NCBI GenBank assembly: GCA_002480735.1
Contig: DLCS01000199.1
Location: 2,786-14,480 of the forward strand
Length of the DNA stretch: 11,695 nt
Direction of reading: 5' to 3'
DNA from: Bacillaceae bacterium UBA7792
GTDB taxonomy: Bacteria > Bacillota > Bacilli > Bacillales > Cytobacillaceae
Shown here: one piece after another, positions 1 through 6,448 of the stretch
Numbering within the stretch: position 1 is the stretch's first letter
Layout: every line of letters starts with the position of its first letter
Position numbers and translations under genes: made by a program
Notes under the pieces: generated by a model
The model's input: only the letters and a program-made list of their open reading frames with translations
What the model was told of the DNA's origin: nothing
Databases searched by the model: none

Positions 1-818
1 ATCCAATTGCGATATCAGCCTTTTAGCTGCAGCGTTATAATCGACAATCCGATTTTCCGTATCAACAACGAGAACTGCGTCACGCATGCCCTCAAACACA
101 CGATTACGAGCAATTGGAGCGAGTACAAAGAGATTGCTAGAAAGAATTGCCCAAAAATACAAAGCAGAAGTTAAACACATTACGATTGGAACCGGGTCCA
201 TCCCCATAGGTGATAATCCCATTAAATAAAGAAAAGAAGCGATCATAGGAAGGAGATTACTTAATAAAAGGGTTATGATTTGTTTCCAGTACACCCACTT
301 TGTTTGCTTCCAATACCAAATAAGAAGAACAATCCCCACCAACAAACAGGCAAACGTATAGCTTCCGTGCACAATATACCATGGACCAGGGAGCATATCT
401 GCAAGTGGAGAAGGCTCATTTGGTCGTAAATACACGGAGCGGTACAATAAATGGTGGAAATCATTCGTTAAACTTATGATTGATGTGAGAAAAGGGATGA
501 ATAGAATGAACCCGACAGTTTTTTTATGAATAACCCTTTCTAACCCTACATAATGCATAACCAGAAGTAGACCACATGGAGGGATGAAGGGGAGGCCGAG
601 GTATTGTATCTTAAGCCACAATTGATTTCGGGTAATGTACTGCTAGCGAGCTCAATCGCATGACTAAATATGTAGATAGCAGAGAGGAAAGTCATCCAAA
701 TGAAGAGTTGGCTACTGGAAAAATCTTTTCTTTTTACATAGGCATACACCCCGAGTAAAACAGATAAAACACCAGATATCGAGGTAAAGACAATGTAAAT
801 AAAAATGTCATTATTCAT
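1..818 (-). pseudogene. 7TM-type membrane sensor protein (N-terminal part), frameshifted and cut by the window edge
   Basis: Read on the minus strand, this encodes a hydrophobic multi-helix module like the N-terminal 7TM region found on some histidine kinases and diguanylate cyclases. It is followed by a PAS-like start (VFEGMRDAVLVVDTENRIVDYN) near the window edge. The chosen start is the ATG at 818, because GGAG at 827-830 sits 8 nt upstream. An ATG at 863 has no Shine-Dalgarno site and lies only a few bases from the -10 box. The first frame runs through ELASSTLPEI and then goes out of phase. From 621 downwards another frame reads LWLKIQYLGLPFIPPCG and stays open to position 1, so one base is missing at about 621-623. 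The missing C-terminus would carry the output domain (kinase or GGDEF), which cannot be decided here. The gene is either a recent pseudogene or carries a sequencing error; the rest of the frame shows no decay. Confidence 0.75.
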
Positions 819-868
819 ATTAGATACTCCGAATTTATCTACTTTTATATTTTGCTTTGACATTTCGT

Positions 869-877
869 ATTATAGCA
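869..877 (-). promoter_or_regulatory. Extended -10 promoter of the 7TM sensor gene
   Basis: On the minus strand the sequence TGC-TATAAT is a perfect -10 with the TGn extension. The upstream -35 is poor (TTGGCT with a 15 nt spacer). Transcription would start near 861, giving a leader of about 44 nt that contains the GGAG site used for the start at 818. Confidence 0.55.
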
Positions 878-1028
878 AACAAAAGGAAAAGCCAATATAG
901 AAATCTACAAATATTTATGGAAACTTTCAATGATTTCACGATGATAGGAGAGCGCAATTTTTAGTATGATTAGCTCGAAGGAAAAAAATCAAAAGTGAAG
1001 TTAGAATCAAAGTTTATTAACTAAGCTC

Positions 1029-1037
1029 TGTTATATT
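1029..1037 (+). promoter_or_regulatory. Candidate extended -10 promoter for the opuA leader RNA
   Basis: TGT-TATATT is a good extended -10 box. No clear -35 is present at 16-18 nt. The predicted start, about 1044, coincides with the base of the long hairpin at 1042-1134, which supports the site being used to make that RNA. Confidence 0.4.
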
Positions 1038-1041
1038 CTGT

Positions 1042-1191
1042 TTTGACTTATATACCGCCTTATACGCGTACGTTCATTACGTTTTTCATACCGAATAAAA
1101 CCCATTCACGCACACGTATAAGGCTAGAGTCAAACTGTACATTAACTATAAGAGGCCTGCCACATATGAAGCTTTGTGGGGGGCCCTTTTT
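1042..1191 (+). ncRNA. Candidate structured leader RNA or small RNA upstream of opuA
   Basis: Arms TTTGACT (1042-1048) and AGTCAAA (1128-1134) pair perfectly. Inside them GCCTTATACG (1057-1066) pairs perfectly with CGTATAAGGC (1115-1124). The stem continues with GT/AC and CGT/ACG blocks, and GTTTT (1081-1085) pairs with AAAAC (1097-1101) at the top. About 27 base pairs form a long interrupted rod. Seventeen nucleotides later comes an intrinsic terminator, then about 210 nt to the opuAA start. The arrangement resembles an attenuated leader or riboswitch, or a free small RNA. I recognise no known riboswitch class; in particular I do not see the ydaO c-di-AMP consensus. A mobile mini-element is an alternative explanation for the inverted repeats. 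Confidence 0.4.
1151..1191 (+). terminator. Intrinsic terminator or attenuator in the opuA leader
   Basis: GGCCT (1154-1158) and CCACA (1160-1164) pair with TGTGG (1175-1179) and GGGCC (1181-1185), with one G-G mismatch between the two blocks. The loop is 10 nt and TTTTT follows at 1187-1191. It faces opuAA from about 210 nt upstream, so it would cut transcripts starting near 1044. Confidence 0.55.
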
Positions 1192-1254
1192 ATGCGGACC
1201 TGAAGTTATCTGGAGGATATGGGAGGAATATGGAAGAACTTTAAGGATTTGCCA

Positions 1255-1280
1255 GTTAAACGAACGAGACACGAGGATAT
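1255..1280 (+). promoter_or_regulatory. Possible sigma-B-like promoter for opuA
   Basis: GTTAAA, 14 nt, then GGATAT resembles the general-stress sigma-B pattern (GTTTAA, 13-15 nt, GGGTAT), with mismatches in both boxes. Sigma-B control of osmoprotectant genes is known in Bacillus, but this match is weak. Confidence 0.22.
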
Positions 1281-1315
1281 CCGTGGTTACCGCGGAATAT
1301 AGAGGGATATCAAGT

Positions 1316-1344
1316 TTGTTTCAGATTATTGATAGGTCTACACT
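1316..1344 (+). promoter_or_regulatory. opuAp: Possible proximal sigma-A promoter of opuA
   Basis: TTGTTT, 17 nt, then TACACT lies about 57 nt before the opuAA start. The spacing is right but both boxes are imperfect. It would bypass the upstream terminator. Confidence 0.25.
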
Positions 1345-1401
1345 TTAAATATGCGGGTGAAAAATTCAGAAAAACAAACCGAAATCAATTGAGGTGAAAA
1401 G

Positions 1402-2610
1402 ATGAATGATCCAAAAATAGAGGTTCGAAATGTCTCGAAAATTTTCGGGAAATCACCCCAGCAAGGTGTAAAAATGCTAAATGAGGGCATGACAAAAAAG
1501 GAAATTCTCGAAAAAACGGGGATGACCGTTGGCGTAAATAAGGCTAGCTTCAAGGTGTACGCTGGTGAGATTTTTGTCATTATGGGTCTCTCAGGAAGTG
1601 GAAAATCCACGCTCGTCCGAATGTTTAATCGACTCATTGATCCGACAAGTGGTGAAGTCCTGATTGATGGACAAGACATTGTCAAAATGAAGCCCAAGGA
1701 TCTAAGAGAGGTTCGGAGGACAAAATTGGGCATGGTCTTTCAAAAGTTTGCTTTGTTCCCACACCGAACCGTATTAAGTAATACGGAGTATGGGCTTGAA
1801 ATGAGGGGAATAGATAAGAAGACTCAGAGGGAAAAAGCGATGGAAGCCTTGCGCCTAGTGGGTCTAGAAGGCTATGAAAATAGTTATCCAAGTGAGCTTA
1901 GTGGTGGAATGCAGCAACGGGTTGGTCTAGCAAGAGCTTTGGCTAATGATCCGGATATTTTACTCATGGATGAGGCCTTTAGTGCCCTTGATCCACTAAT
2001 TCGCAAGGATATGCAGAACGAACTGCTTGAACTGCAGGAGAAAATGGAGAAAACGATTATTTTCATTACCCATGATTTAGATGAAGCGTTGCGACTTGGT
2101 GACAGAATCGCTCTCATGAGGGATGGTTCCATCGTTCAGATCGGGACGGCAGAAGAAATTCTAATAAATCCTGCCAATGATTATGTGGAACGCTTTGTCG
2201 AGGATGTTGATTTATCGAAGGTCTTAACTGCTGCCCACGTGATGAAGCGCCCAGAGAAACTCCTTGCTGAAAGGGGGCCGAGAGTGGCACTCCAAATTAT
2301 GAAGGAGGTTGGGATCTCGAGTGTGTATATCGTCGATAAAGGCCGCAAGCTAATAGGGGCGATTACGGCACAGGATGCAGCGGATGCAGTGAAAAATGGG
2401 AAGAAAATTGAAGAAGTGATGATTCGTGATATACAGACTGTCTCACCCGATACTTTATTAACGGATCTACTCGAGTGCGTAGCTACAGCTTCATTACCTG
2501 TCGCCGTTGTAGATGAGGAAAACCGCTTAGAGGGAATCATTGTTCGCGGTGCGGTGCTGGCAGCTCTTGCAGGTGATGAAATTCAATTGAATGGAAAAGA
2601 GGTGAATTAG
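1402..2610 (+). CDS. opuAA: Glycine betaine/proline-type ABC transporter ATP-binding protein OpuAA
   Basis: This 402-residue cytoplasmic ATPase should energise osmoprotectant (glycine betaine) uptake together with the next two products. Visible motifs are Walker A GLSGSGKST (62-70), the Q-loop VFQ (112-114), signature LSGGMQQ (166-172), Walker B DILLMDE (185-191) and the switch histidine in FITHD (H224). The insertion before Walker A (about 18-43) is typical of the quaternary-amine subfamily. Residues 275-400 form a CBS-type regulatory region (SSVYIVDKGRKLIGAIT; LPVAVVDEENRLEGII). In OpuA-type transporters this region senses ionic strength and, in some species, c-di-AMP; which applies here is not visible. 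The ATG is preceded by GAGGTGA at 1391-1397. The stop is one base from the permease start, so the two are co-transcribed. Length is close to B. subtilis OpuAA. Confidence 0.95.
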   Translation: MNDPKIEVRNVSKIFGKSPQQGVKMLNEGMTKKEILEKTGMTVGVNKASFKVYAGEIFVIMGLSGSGKSTLVRMFNRLIDPTSGEVLIDGQDIVKMKPKDLREVRRTKLGMVFQKFALFPHRTVLSNTEYGLEMRGIDKKTQREKAMEALRLVGLEGYENSYPSELSGGMQQRVGLARALANDPDILLMDEAFSALDPLIRKDMQNELLELQEKMEKTIIFITHDLDEALRLGDRIALMRDGSIVQIGTAEEILINPANDYVERFVEDVDLSKVLTAAHVMKRPEKLLAERGPRVALQIMKEVGISSVYIVDKGRKLIGAITAQDAADAVKNGKKIEEVMIRDIQTVSPDTLLTDLLECVATASLPVAVVDEENRLEGIIVRGAVLAALAGDEIQLNGKEVN

Positions 2611-2611
2611 G

Positions 2612-3439
2612 ATGGCGATTCCAAAAATACCTCTTGCCGAGTGGATTGATCATTTTGTCAATTTTCTTCGTGATACACTAGAACCATTTTTCAATCTTAT
2701 TTCGGATGGAATTGGAAGTTTTGTAGATTTACTTGTTTGGCTTTTAACAATAATACCTCCTTCTATTCTTATCATACTCTTTACTGGAATTGCCCTTTGG
2801 GTAAGCCGGTGGTCAACCGCAATTTTCACTGCAATCGGCCTTCTCCTAATCTATAACCTAGGTTATTGGGATGGAACGATTGACACTTTGGCACTTGTGC
2901 TAACCTCTGTCATTATTTCCATTGTGATTGGAATTCCGATTGGGATTGGAATTTCCCAAAATGATCGTGCCCGGAATATTGTTACGCCAATTCTTGACTT
3001 TATGCAGACAATGCCAGCGTTCGTGTATTTAATTCCAGCCATTCTCTTCTTTGGGATTGGAGTGGTGCCAGGCATTATTGCCTCAGTTATTTTTGCGATG
3101 CCACCAACGATTCGACTTTCCAATCTTGGTATTCGCCAGGTTCCAGAGGATCTGATAGAGGCTGCTAATGCGTTTGGTTCAACGACCAAACAGAAGCTAT
3201 TAAAGGTTCAACTGCCACTAGCCATGCCAACGATTATGGCGGGCATTAATCAAAGCGTCATGCTATCACTTTCGATGGTGGTCATTGCCTCCCTTGTAGG
3301 AGCACCTGGACTTGGCGCAGATGTGTATCGAGCAGTCACACAAATTAAAGTTGGAGTAGGGTTTGAGGCCGGTTTTGTAATTGTCATTTTAGCAATCATT
3401 TTAGACCGGATTTCACAAAATATCGGGATTAAAAAATAA
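2612..3439 (+). CDS. opuAB: Glycine betaine/proline-type ABC transporter permease OpuAB
   Basis: This 275-residue integral membrane protein forms the translocation channel with the OpuAA dimer. It has an amphipathic N-terminus (1-45), then hydrophobic segments at about 46-62, 70-84, 92-114, 134-164, 208-230 and 252-265. The cytoplasmic EAA loop that docks on the ATPase is clear at 183-212 (EAANAFGSTTKQ, then LPLAMPTIMAGIN). The order and sequence fit the binding-protein-dependent permease family, and the length is close to B. subtilis OpuAB. GAGGTG at 2599-2604, inside the end of opuAA, serves as ribosome binding site with a 7 nt spacer, suggesting translational coupling. Confidence 0.94.
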   Translation: MAIPKIPLAEWIDHFVNFLRDTLEPFFNLISDGIGSFVDLLVWLLTIIPPSILIILFTGIALWVSRWSTAIFTAIGLLLIYNLGYWDGTIDTLALVLTSVIISIVIGIPIGIGISQNDRARNIVTPILDFMQTMPAFVYLIPAILFFGIGVVPGIIASVIFAMPPTIRLSNLGIRQVPEDLIEAANAFGSTTKQKLLKVQLPLAMPTIMAGINQSVMLSLSMVVIASLVGAPGLGADVYRAVTQIKVGVGFEAGFVIVILAIILDRISQNIGIKK

Positions 3440-3466
3440 GAAACCAATAACAAGGGGGAAATGTTC

Positions 3467-4369
3467 ATGTATAAGAAAAAGTTCTACCTTGCCTTAGTAT
3501 TGTTTGTCACAATGTTGTTAGCTGCATGTGGTGGGAAGGAAAGTTCCGGTGGGTCGTCTGGGGATGGAAAAAGTCAGGATTCTATCGCAGAGCAAGTGAA
3601 CTATAAAATTATTGGAATTGAGCCAGGGGCAGGCATAATGAAGGCAACGGCGAAGGCTCTTGAAGATTATGATAATCTAGCTGATTGGAAGCTCGTTGAA
3701 TCCTCATCCGCTGCGATGGCATCAGAGCTCCAAAAGGCCTATGAAAAAAAAGAACCAATTATTATTACTGGTTGGACACCACATTGGAAGTTTGCCAAGT
3801 TTGATTTGAAATATTTAGAGGATCCAAAAGGAATATACGGGGAAGAAGAAACGATCGAAACCTTTGTACGTCAAGGATTAAAGGATGACGAGCCGAGTGC
3901 TTATACGGTACTGGATCAATTTTACTGGACACCGGATGATATGGCTGCAGTCATGGTTGAAATTCAAGAAGGAGCAGACCCAGCAGAAGCTGCTTCTAAA
4001 TGGATTGAAGAGAATAGTGACAAGGTAGCTGAGTGGACAAAGGGTGCTGATGAAGTTGATGGGGAAAAAATTAAGCTTACCTATGTAGCTTGGGATTCAG
4101 AAATTGCAAGTACCAATGTGGTTGGAAAGGTATTAGAGAGTATCGGCTATAAGGTTGAATTAATTCAATTAGAGGCAGGCCCAATGTTTGCTGCCGTTGC
4201 ACAAGGAGATGCAGATGGAATGGTTGCGGGCTGGCTGCCGCTGACCCATGCTGATTACTTAGATGAGTACGGTGACAAACTTGAAGGACTGGGAGCGAAT
4301 CTTGAAGGAGCAAAAACAGGCTTAGTTGTTCCAGCATATGTTGAAGCCGATTCAATTGAAGACTTATAA
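3467..4369 (+). CDS. opuAC: Glycine betaine-binding lipoprotein OpuAC
   Basis: This 300-residue extracellular lipoprotein captures the osmoprotectant and delivers it to OpuAB. The start at 3467 is preferred over the ATG at 3461, because AAGGGGG (3452-3458) lies 8 nt before 3467 but only 2 nt before 3461. The signal peptide ends in lipobox LLAAC, with Cys21 the lipid anchor, followed by a Gly/Ser-rich linker. The three tryptophans that form the betaine cage in B. subtilis OpuAC have clear counterparts: ITGW (W103), VAWDSE (W209) and AGWLPLTH (W256). Their spacings of 106 and 47 residues equal those of the known cage (W72, W178, W225). The two lobes are about 45-190 and 200-300. It closes the opuA operon just before a strong terminator. 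Glycine betaine is the expected main substrate; related compounds such as proline betaine are possible. Confidence 0.95.
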   Translation: MYKKKFYLALVLFVTMLLAACGGKESSGGSSGDGKSQDSIAEQVNYKIIGIEPGAGIMKATAKALEDYDNLADWKLVESSSAAMASELQKAYEKKEPIIITGWTPHWKFAKFDLKYLEDPKGIYGEEETIETFVRQGLKDDEPSAYTVLDQFYWTPDDMAAVMVEIQEGADPAEAASKWIEENSDKVAEWTKGADEVDGEKIKLTYVAWDSEIASTNVVGKVLESIGYKVELIQLEAGPMFAAVAQGDADGMVAGWLPLTHADYLDEYGDKLEGLGANLEGAKTGLVVPAYVEADSIEDL

Positions 4370-4375
4370 GGTCTA

Positions 4376-4408
4376 ATGGTGTCTAGGGTGACTAGGCACC
4401 ATTTTTTT
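4376..4408 (+). terminator. Intrinsic terminator of the opuA operon
   Basis: ATGGTG-T-CTAG pairs with CTAG-G-CACCAT around a GGTGA loop, with a single T-G wobble, and is followed by seven T residues (4402-4408). It starts six bases after the opuAC stop. Confidence 0.92.
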
Positions 4409-4438
4409 AATCATAGAATTTCTAATCAAGGAGATACT

Positions 4439-5329
4439 ATGTTTGATTTTGAAATGATAAGGGTGGGTTTTATGGAGAAGGAAATGAGCTATGGCAGCGA
4501 TCATAAATACATACCTGCAACTTCGATTGGAAGTGGGATTGGGATTGAGGTATTGCCCGATTTGTACAACCACACCGTGCAAATTGTTAATTTTCAATTA
4601 GTAGGCCATCCAGAAACGAAGGATTTTGTATTGATAGATGCGGGAATGCCCAATTCTGCGGATGAAATTATTGGAGCAACAGAGGAGCGATTCGGTTCAG
4701 ATGCTCGTCCAAAAGCGATCATTTTAACGCATGGACATTTCGATCATATTGGTGCGGTGATTGAACTGGTGAAGTATTGGGAGGTTCCGGTGTATGCCCA
4801 TGAATTAGAAATGCCATTTTTGACAGGAAAAATGAGCTATCCGGAACCGGATCCAACCGTTGAAGGTGGAATGGTAGCCAAAATGTCCCCAATGTTTCCG
4901 ATTGAACCGATCAATTTGGGAGATCGGGTGGAGCAGCTTCCAACCGATGGAACGATTCCTTATATGCCAGGATTTAAGTGGATTCATACTCCTGGGCATA
5001 CTCCAGGTCATGTGTCCTTTTTCAGAGAATCAGATCGTACTTTAATTGCTGGAGATGCCTTTGTGATGGTCAAGCAGGAATATTTATATAAAGTGCTAAC
5101 CCAAGAACAAGAAATTAGCGGCCCCCCAAGATACTTAACGACAGATTGGAAGGCTGCAAAAGAATCTGTTATGAAGCTAGAAGCGTTAAAGCCTTCGGTG
5201 GCAGTCACTGGTCATGGGCTACCAATGTCTGGTGATTTATTATCTGAAAGTCTAGAAAGACTTGTAAGAGAATTTGATACGATTGCTCTCCCGGATTATG
5301 GAAAATATGTGGATGGCAAACTCCATTAA
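4439..5329 (+). CDS. MBL-fold (metallo-beta-lactamase superfamily) hydrolase
   Basis: This 296-residue soluble protein carries a full set of metal ligands of the superfamily: THGHFDH (97-103; H98, H100, D102, H103), HTPGHTPGH (H187), GDA (D206) and TGHG (H259). It should therefore bind two metal ions and hydrolyse an ester, thioester, lactone or similar bond. The substrate is not evident; the family also includes glyoxalase II-like and lactonase enzymes. No signal peptide is seen. The start at 4439 is chosen for AAGGAG at 4428-4433. An upstream in-frame ATG at 4376 lies inside the opuA terminator and is not credible, and the ATG at 4472 has its GGGTGGG only 4 nt away. No promoter fits in the 30 nt after the terminator, so expression may depend on readthrough from opuA or on a promoter inside opuAC. 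Confidence 0.85.
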   Translation: MFDFEMIRVGFMEKEMSYGSDHKYIPATSIGSGIGIEVLPDLYNHTVQIVNFQLVGHPETKDFVLIDAGMPNSADEIIGATEERFGSDARPKAIILTHGHFDHIGAVIELVKYWEVPVYAHELEMPFLTGKMSYPEPDPTVEGGMVAKMSPMFPIEPINLGDRVEQLPTDGTIPYMPGFKWIHTPGHTPGHVSFFRESDRTLIAGDAFVMVKQEYLYKVLTQEQEISGPPRYLTTDWKAAKESVMKLEALKPSVAVTGHGLPMSGDLLSESLERLVREFDTIALPDYGKYVDGKLH

Positions 5330-5366
5330 AAAAACTACTCTATTTTCCTCATAAGATTTAGAGTAG
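5328..5366 (-). terminator. Intrinsic terminator of the TetR gene
   Basis: On the minus strand CTACTCTA pairs perfectly with TAGAGTAG, followed by seven T residues (5334-5328). The stem includes the last codons and stop of the TetR gene, and the T tract reaches the end of the convergent hydrolase gene. In the plus direction no T tract follows the hairpin, so it should act mainly on the minus strand. Confidence 0.85.
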
Positions 5367-6254
5367 CTCTTCGTTTATAAAGTATTGTTTGATCTGCTCT
5401 TCCAACTTCTGCATATCTCCTGCCTTGAAGAGGGAAGGCTCTGTCTTTAGGACTGAGAGAACACTTTCAATTAAAAATTTTCGAGGTTCCTTTGTGTTCA
5501 CAAGCTCATCAAGGATAAAATCAAGAAGCTCGATATATTTTAATGGCTCATGGCTGTGATGAAGTGATTTTTTCAGTGATAAAATGGAATGCTGAAGCTT
5601 CTGTTGTAAAGCCTTTGTGCTCTTTTTGCAATCTGGCAACCAGGAGGTTAATTTTTCCGGTGGGAGGAGTTGTTCATCCGATTCTGCTACTTCCTCCACT
5701 ATTTTCACGATCCGGTTCACACTGTACCTGACAACCTTTTTGATCGCCGTTCTTGAGTTTGATTCAATCGAGTAATATTTGTAATTATGATTAAGGATCC
5801 CTAGAAACATAATGGAACAATCTAATAGATACGGTTCCTTATCATGACCAAAGATATCCTTAAATCGATTATGAGTCCAACGAATCACTCTAAAATGTCC
5901 CTTTTTAATAAACTGTTTCAGCTCTTCATCATTTGAGAAGAAGACCTCCTCAAAAAGGGAGGATAAGTTATTGGACCGGTTCATCTCCAGCTGAATTTCG
6001 ATTTGCTTGATAAACACTTCGATATCGCTCGGATCTTGACCCATCAGTAGTTCATTTCGTTTTTTATTGATTTTTTCATAAATGGACTTTAAGAGGGCTA
6101 TTAATAGTTCATTTTTTGAAGAAAAATAATTATAGAAAGTTCCCTTGGAGATGCCGCTGTAGTCCAAAATATCTTGGATGGACGTGGCTTGAAATCCTTT
6201 ATCTATAAATAATTGGTGAGCCATCTTAATGACGTGCTGCTTCCTGTCCTTCAT
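5358..6254 (-). CDS. TetR/AcrR-family transcriptional repressor with a long C-terminal part
   Basis: This 298-residue protein begins with a standard TetR DNA-binding domain (about 1-55). The helix-turn-helix is TSIQDILDYSGISKGTFYNYF (24-44), with FSSKNELLIALL after it. The remaining residues are helical ligand-binding and dimerisation sequence. The protein is longer than the usual 190-220 residues of the family by about 80; the extra part (about 205-298) is rich in Lys, Leu and Glu and has no domain I recognise. It is transcribed divergently from the efflux pump at 6449, the classical arrangement for a repressor of a drug exporter. The inducing compound is unknown. The start has AGGTGA (6266-6261) six bases upstream. 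It is convergent with the hydrolase gene and ends in its own terminator. Confidence 0.88.
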   Translation of the reverse strand: MKDRKQHVIKMAHQLFIDKGFQATSIQDILDYSGISKGTFYNYFSSKNELLIALLKSIYEKINKKRNELLMGQDPSDIEVFIKQIEIQLEMNRSNNLSSLFEEVFFSNDEELKQFIKKGHFRVIRWTHNRFKDIFGHDKEPYLLDCSIMFLGILNHNYKYYSIESNSRTAIKKVVRYSVNRIVKIVEEVAESDEQLLPPEKLTSWLPDCKKSTKALQQKLQHSILSLKKSLHHSHEPLKYIELLDFILDELVNTKEPRKFLIESVLSVLKTEPSLFKAGDMQKLEEQIKQYFINEELL

Positions 6255-6306
6255 TCCTAATCACCTGCTGGTTATATCATGAAAATAGACTGCCAGTATA
6301 ATTTAT

Positions 6307-6334
6307 AGTATAGGATAATCATTATTTTTACAAA
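6307..6334 (-). promoter_or_regulatory. Candidate promoter of the TetR gene
   Basis: On the minus strand TATACT (6312-6307) is a good -10, with TTTGTA (6334-6329) 16 nt upstream as a poor -35. A second TATACT copy lies at 6300-6295. Either would give a leader of roughly 35-50 nt. Confidence 0.35.
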
Positions 6335-6349
6335 CAGAATATTTATGGT

Positions 6350-6379
6350 TTGACAATTTTTGAACCGCTGTTATATGAT
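6350..6379 (+). promoter_or_regulatory. Sigma-A promoter of the efflux pump gene
   Basis: A perfect -35 TTGACA (6350-6355) and a -10 TATGAT (6374-6379) are separated by 18 nt. The predicted start is about 6386, giving a leader of about 63 nt that contains the presumed operator. Confidence 0.72.
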
Positions 6380-6396
6380 ATATTTTATGTTCTGCA

Positions 6397-6411
6397 TGAA
6401 CGATAGGTTCA
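6397..6411. promoter_or_regulatory. Candidate TetR operator (TGAAC-5-GTTCA palindrome)
   Basis: TGAAC-GATAG-GTTCA is a 15 bp inverted repeat just downstream of the predicted start of the pump transcript, where a bound repressor would block transcription. More half-sites of the same type occur nearby: TTGAACC at 6360-6366 between the -35 and -10 boxes, and GTTC at 6389-6392. Binding by the adjacent TetR protein is inferred from position only. Confidence 0.5.
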
Positions 6412-6448
6412 ATATAATGGACTATATGTCTAATAAGGGGGAATAAAC

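Larger units (their letters stand above)
864..1401. other. Long intergenic region between the divergent sensor gene and opuAA
   Basis: About 540 bases hold no convincing gene. An open frame at 1043-1348 lacks a ribosome binding site, overlaps a terminator and resembles no family I know. What the region does hold is a minus-strand promoter (869-877), a plus-strand extended -10 (1029-1037), a long imperfect hairpin (1042-1134), an intrinsic terminator (1151-1191), a small hairpin with arms around CCGTGG/CCGCGG (1277-1300), and weak promoter-like sites nearer opuAA. These are listed separately. Confidence 0.7.

Noticed and set aside
273..464. 63-codon minus-strand open frame
   Set aside because: It is a shadow frame of the 7TM sensor; the true frame here reads LTNDFHHLLYRSVYLRPNEPS and continues in both directions.
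546..620. C-terminal 25 residues of the upstream sensor fragment as a genuine short protein end
   Set aside because: The residues after PEI are out of frame; the alternative frame gives clear membrane-protein sequence.
1042..1191. ydaO-type c-di-AMP riboswitch or another known leader class
   Set aside because: c-di-AMP control of osmolyte uptake makes it an attractive guess, but I cannot find the conserved sequence blocks of that riboswitch.
1043..1348. 101-codon open frame on the plus strand in the opuA leader
   Set aside because: It has no ribosome binding site, runs through an intrinsic terminator and strong hairpin, and its composition resembles no protein family.
4376..4438. Upstream extension of the MBL hydrolase from the ATG at 4376
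   Set aside because: That ATG is the first arm of the opuA terminator and has no ribosome binding site; AAGGAG at 4428 marks the start at 4439.
5335..5366. Bidirectional terminator also serving the MBL hydrolase gene
   Set aside because: In the plus direction the hairpin is followed by CTCTTCG, not a T tract, so only the minus-strand terminator is credible.
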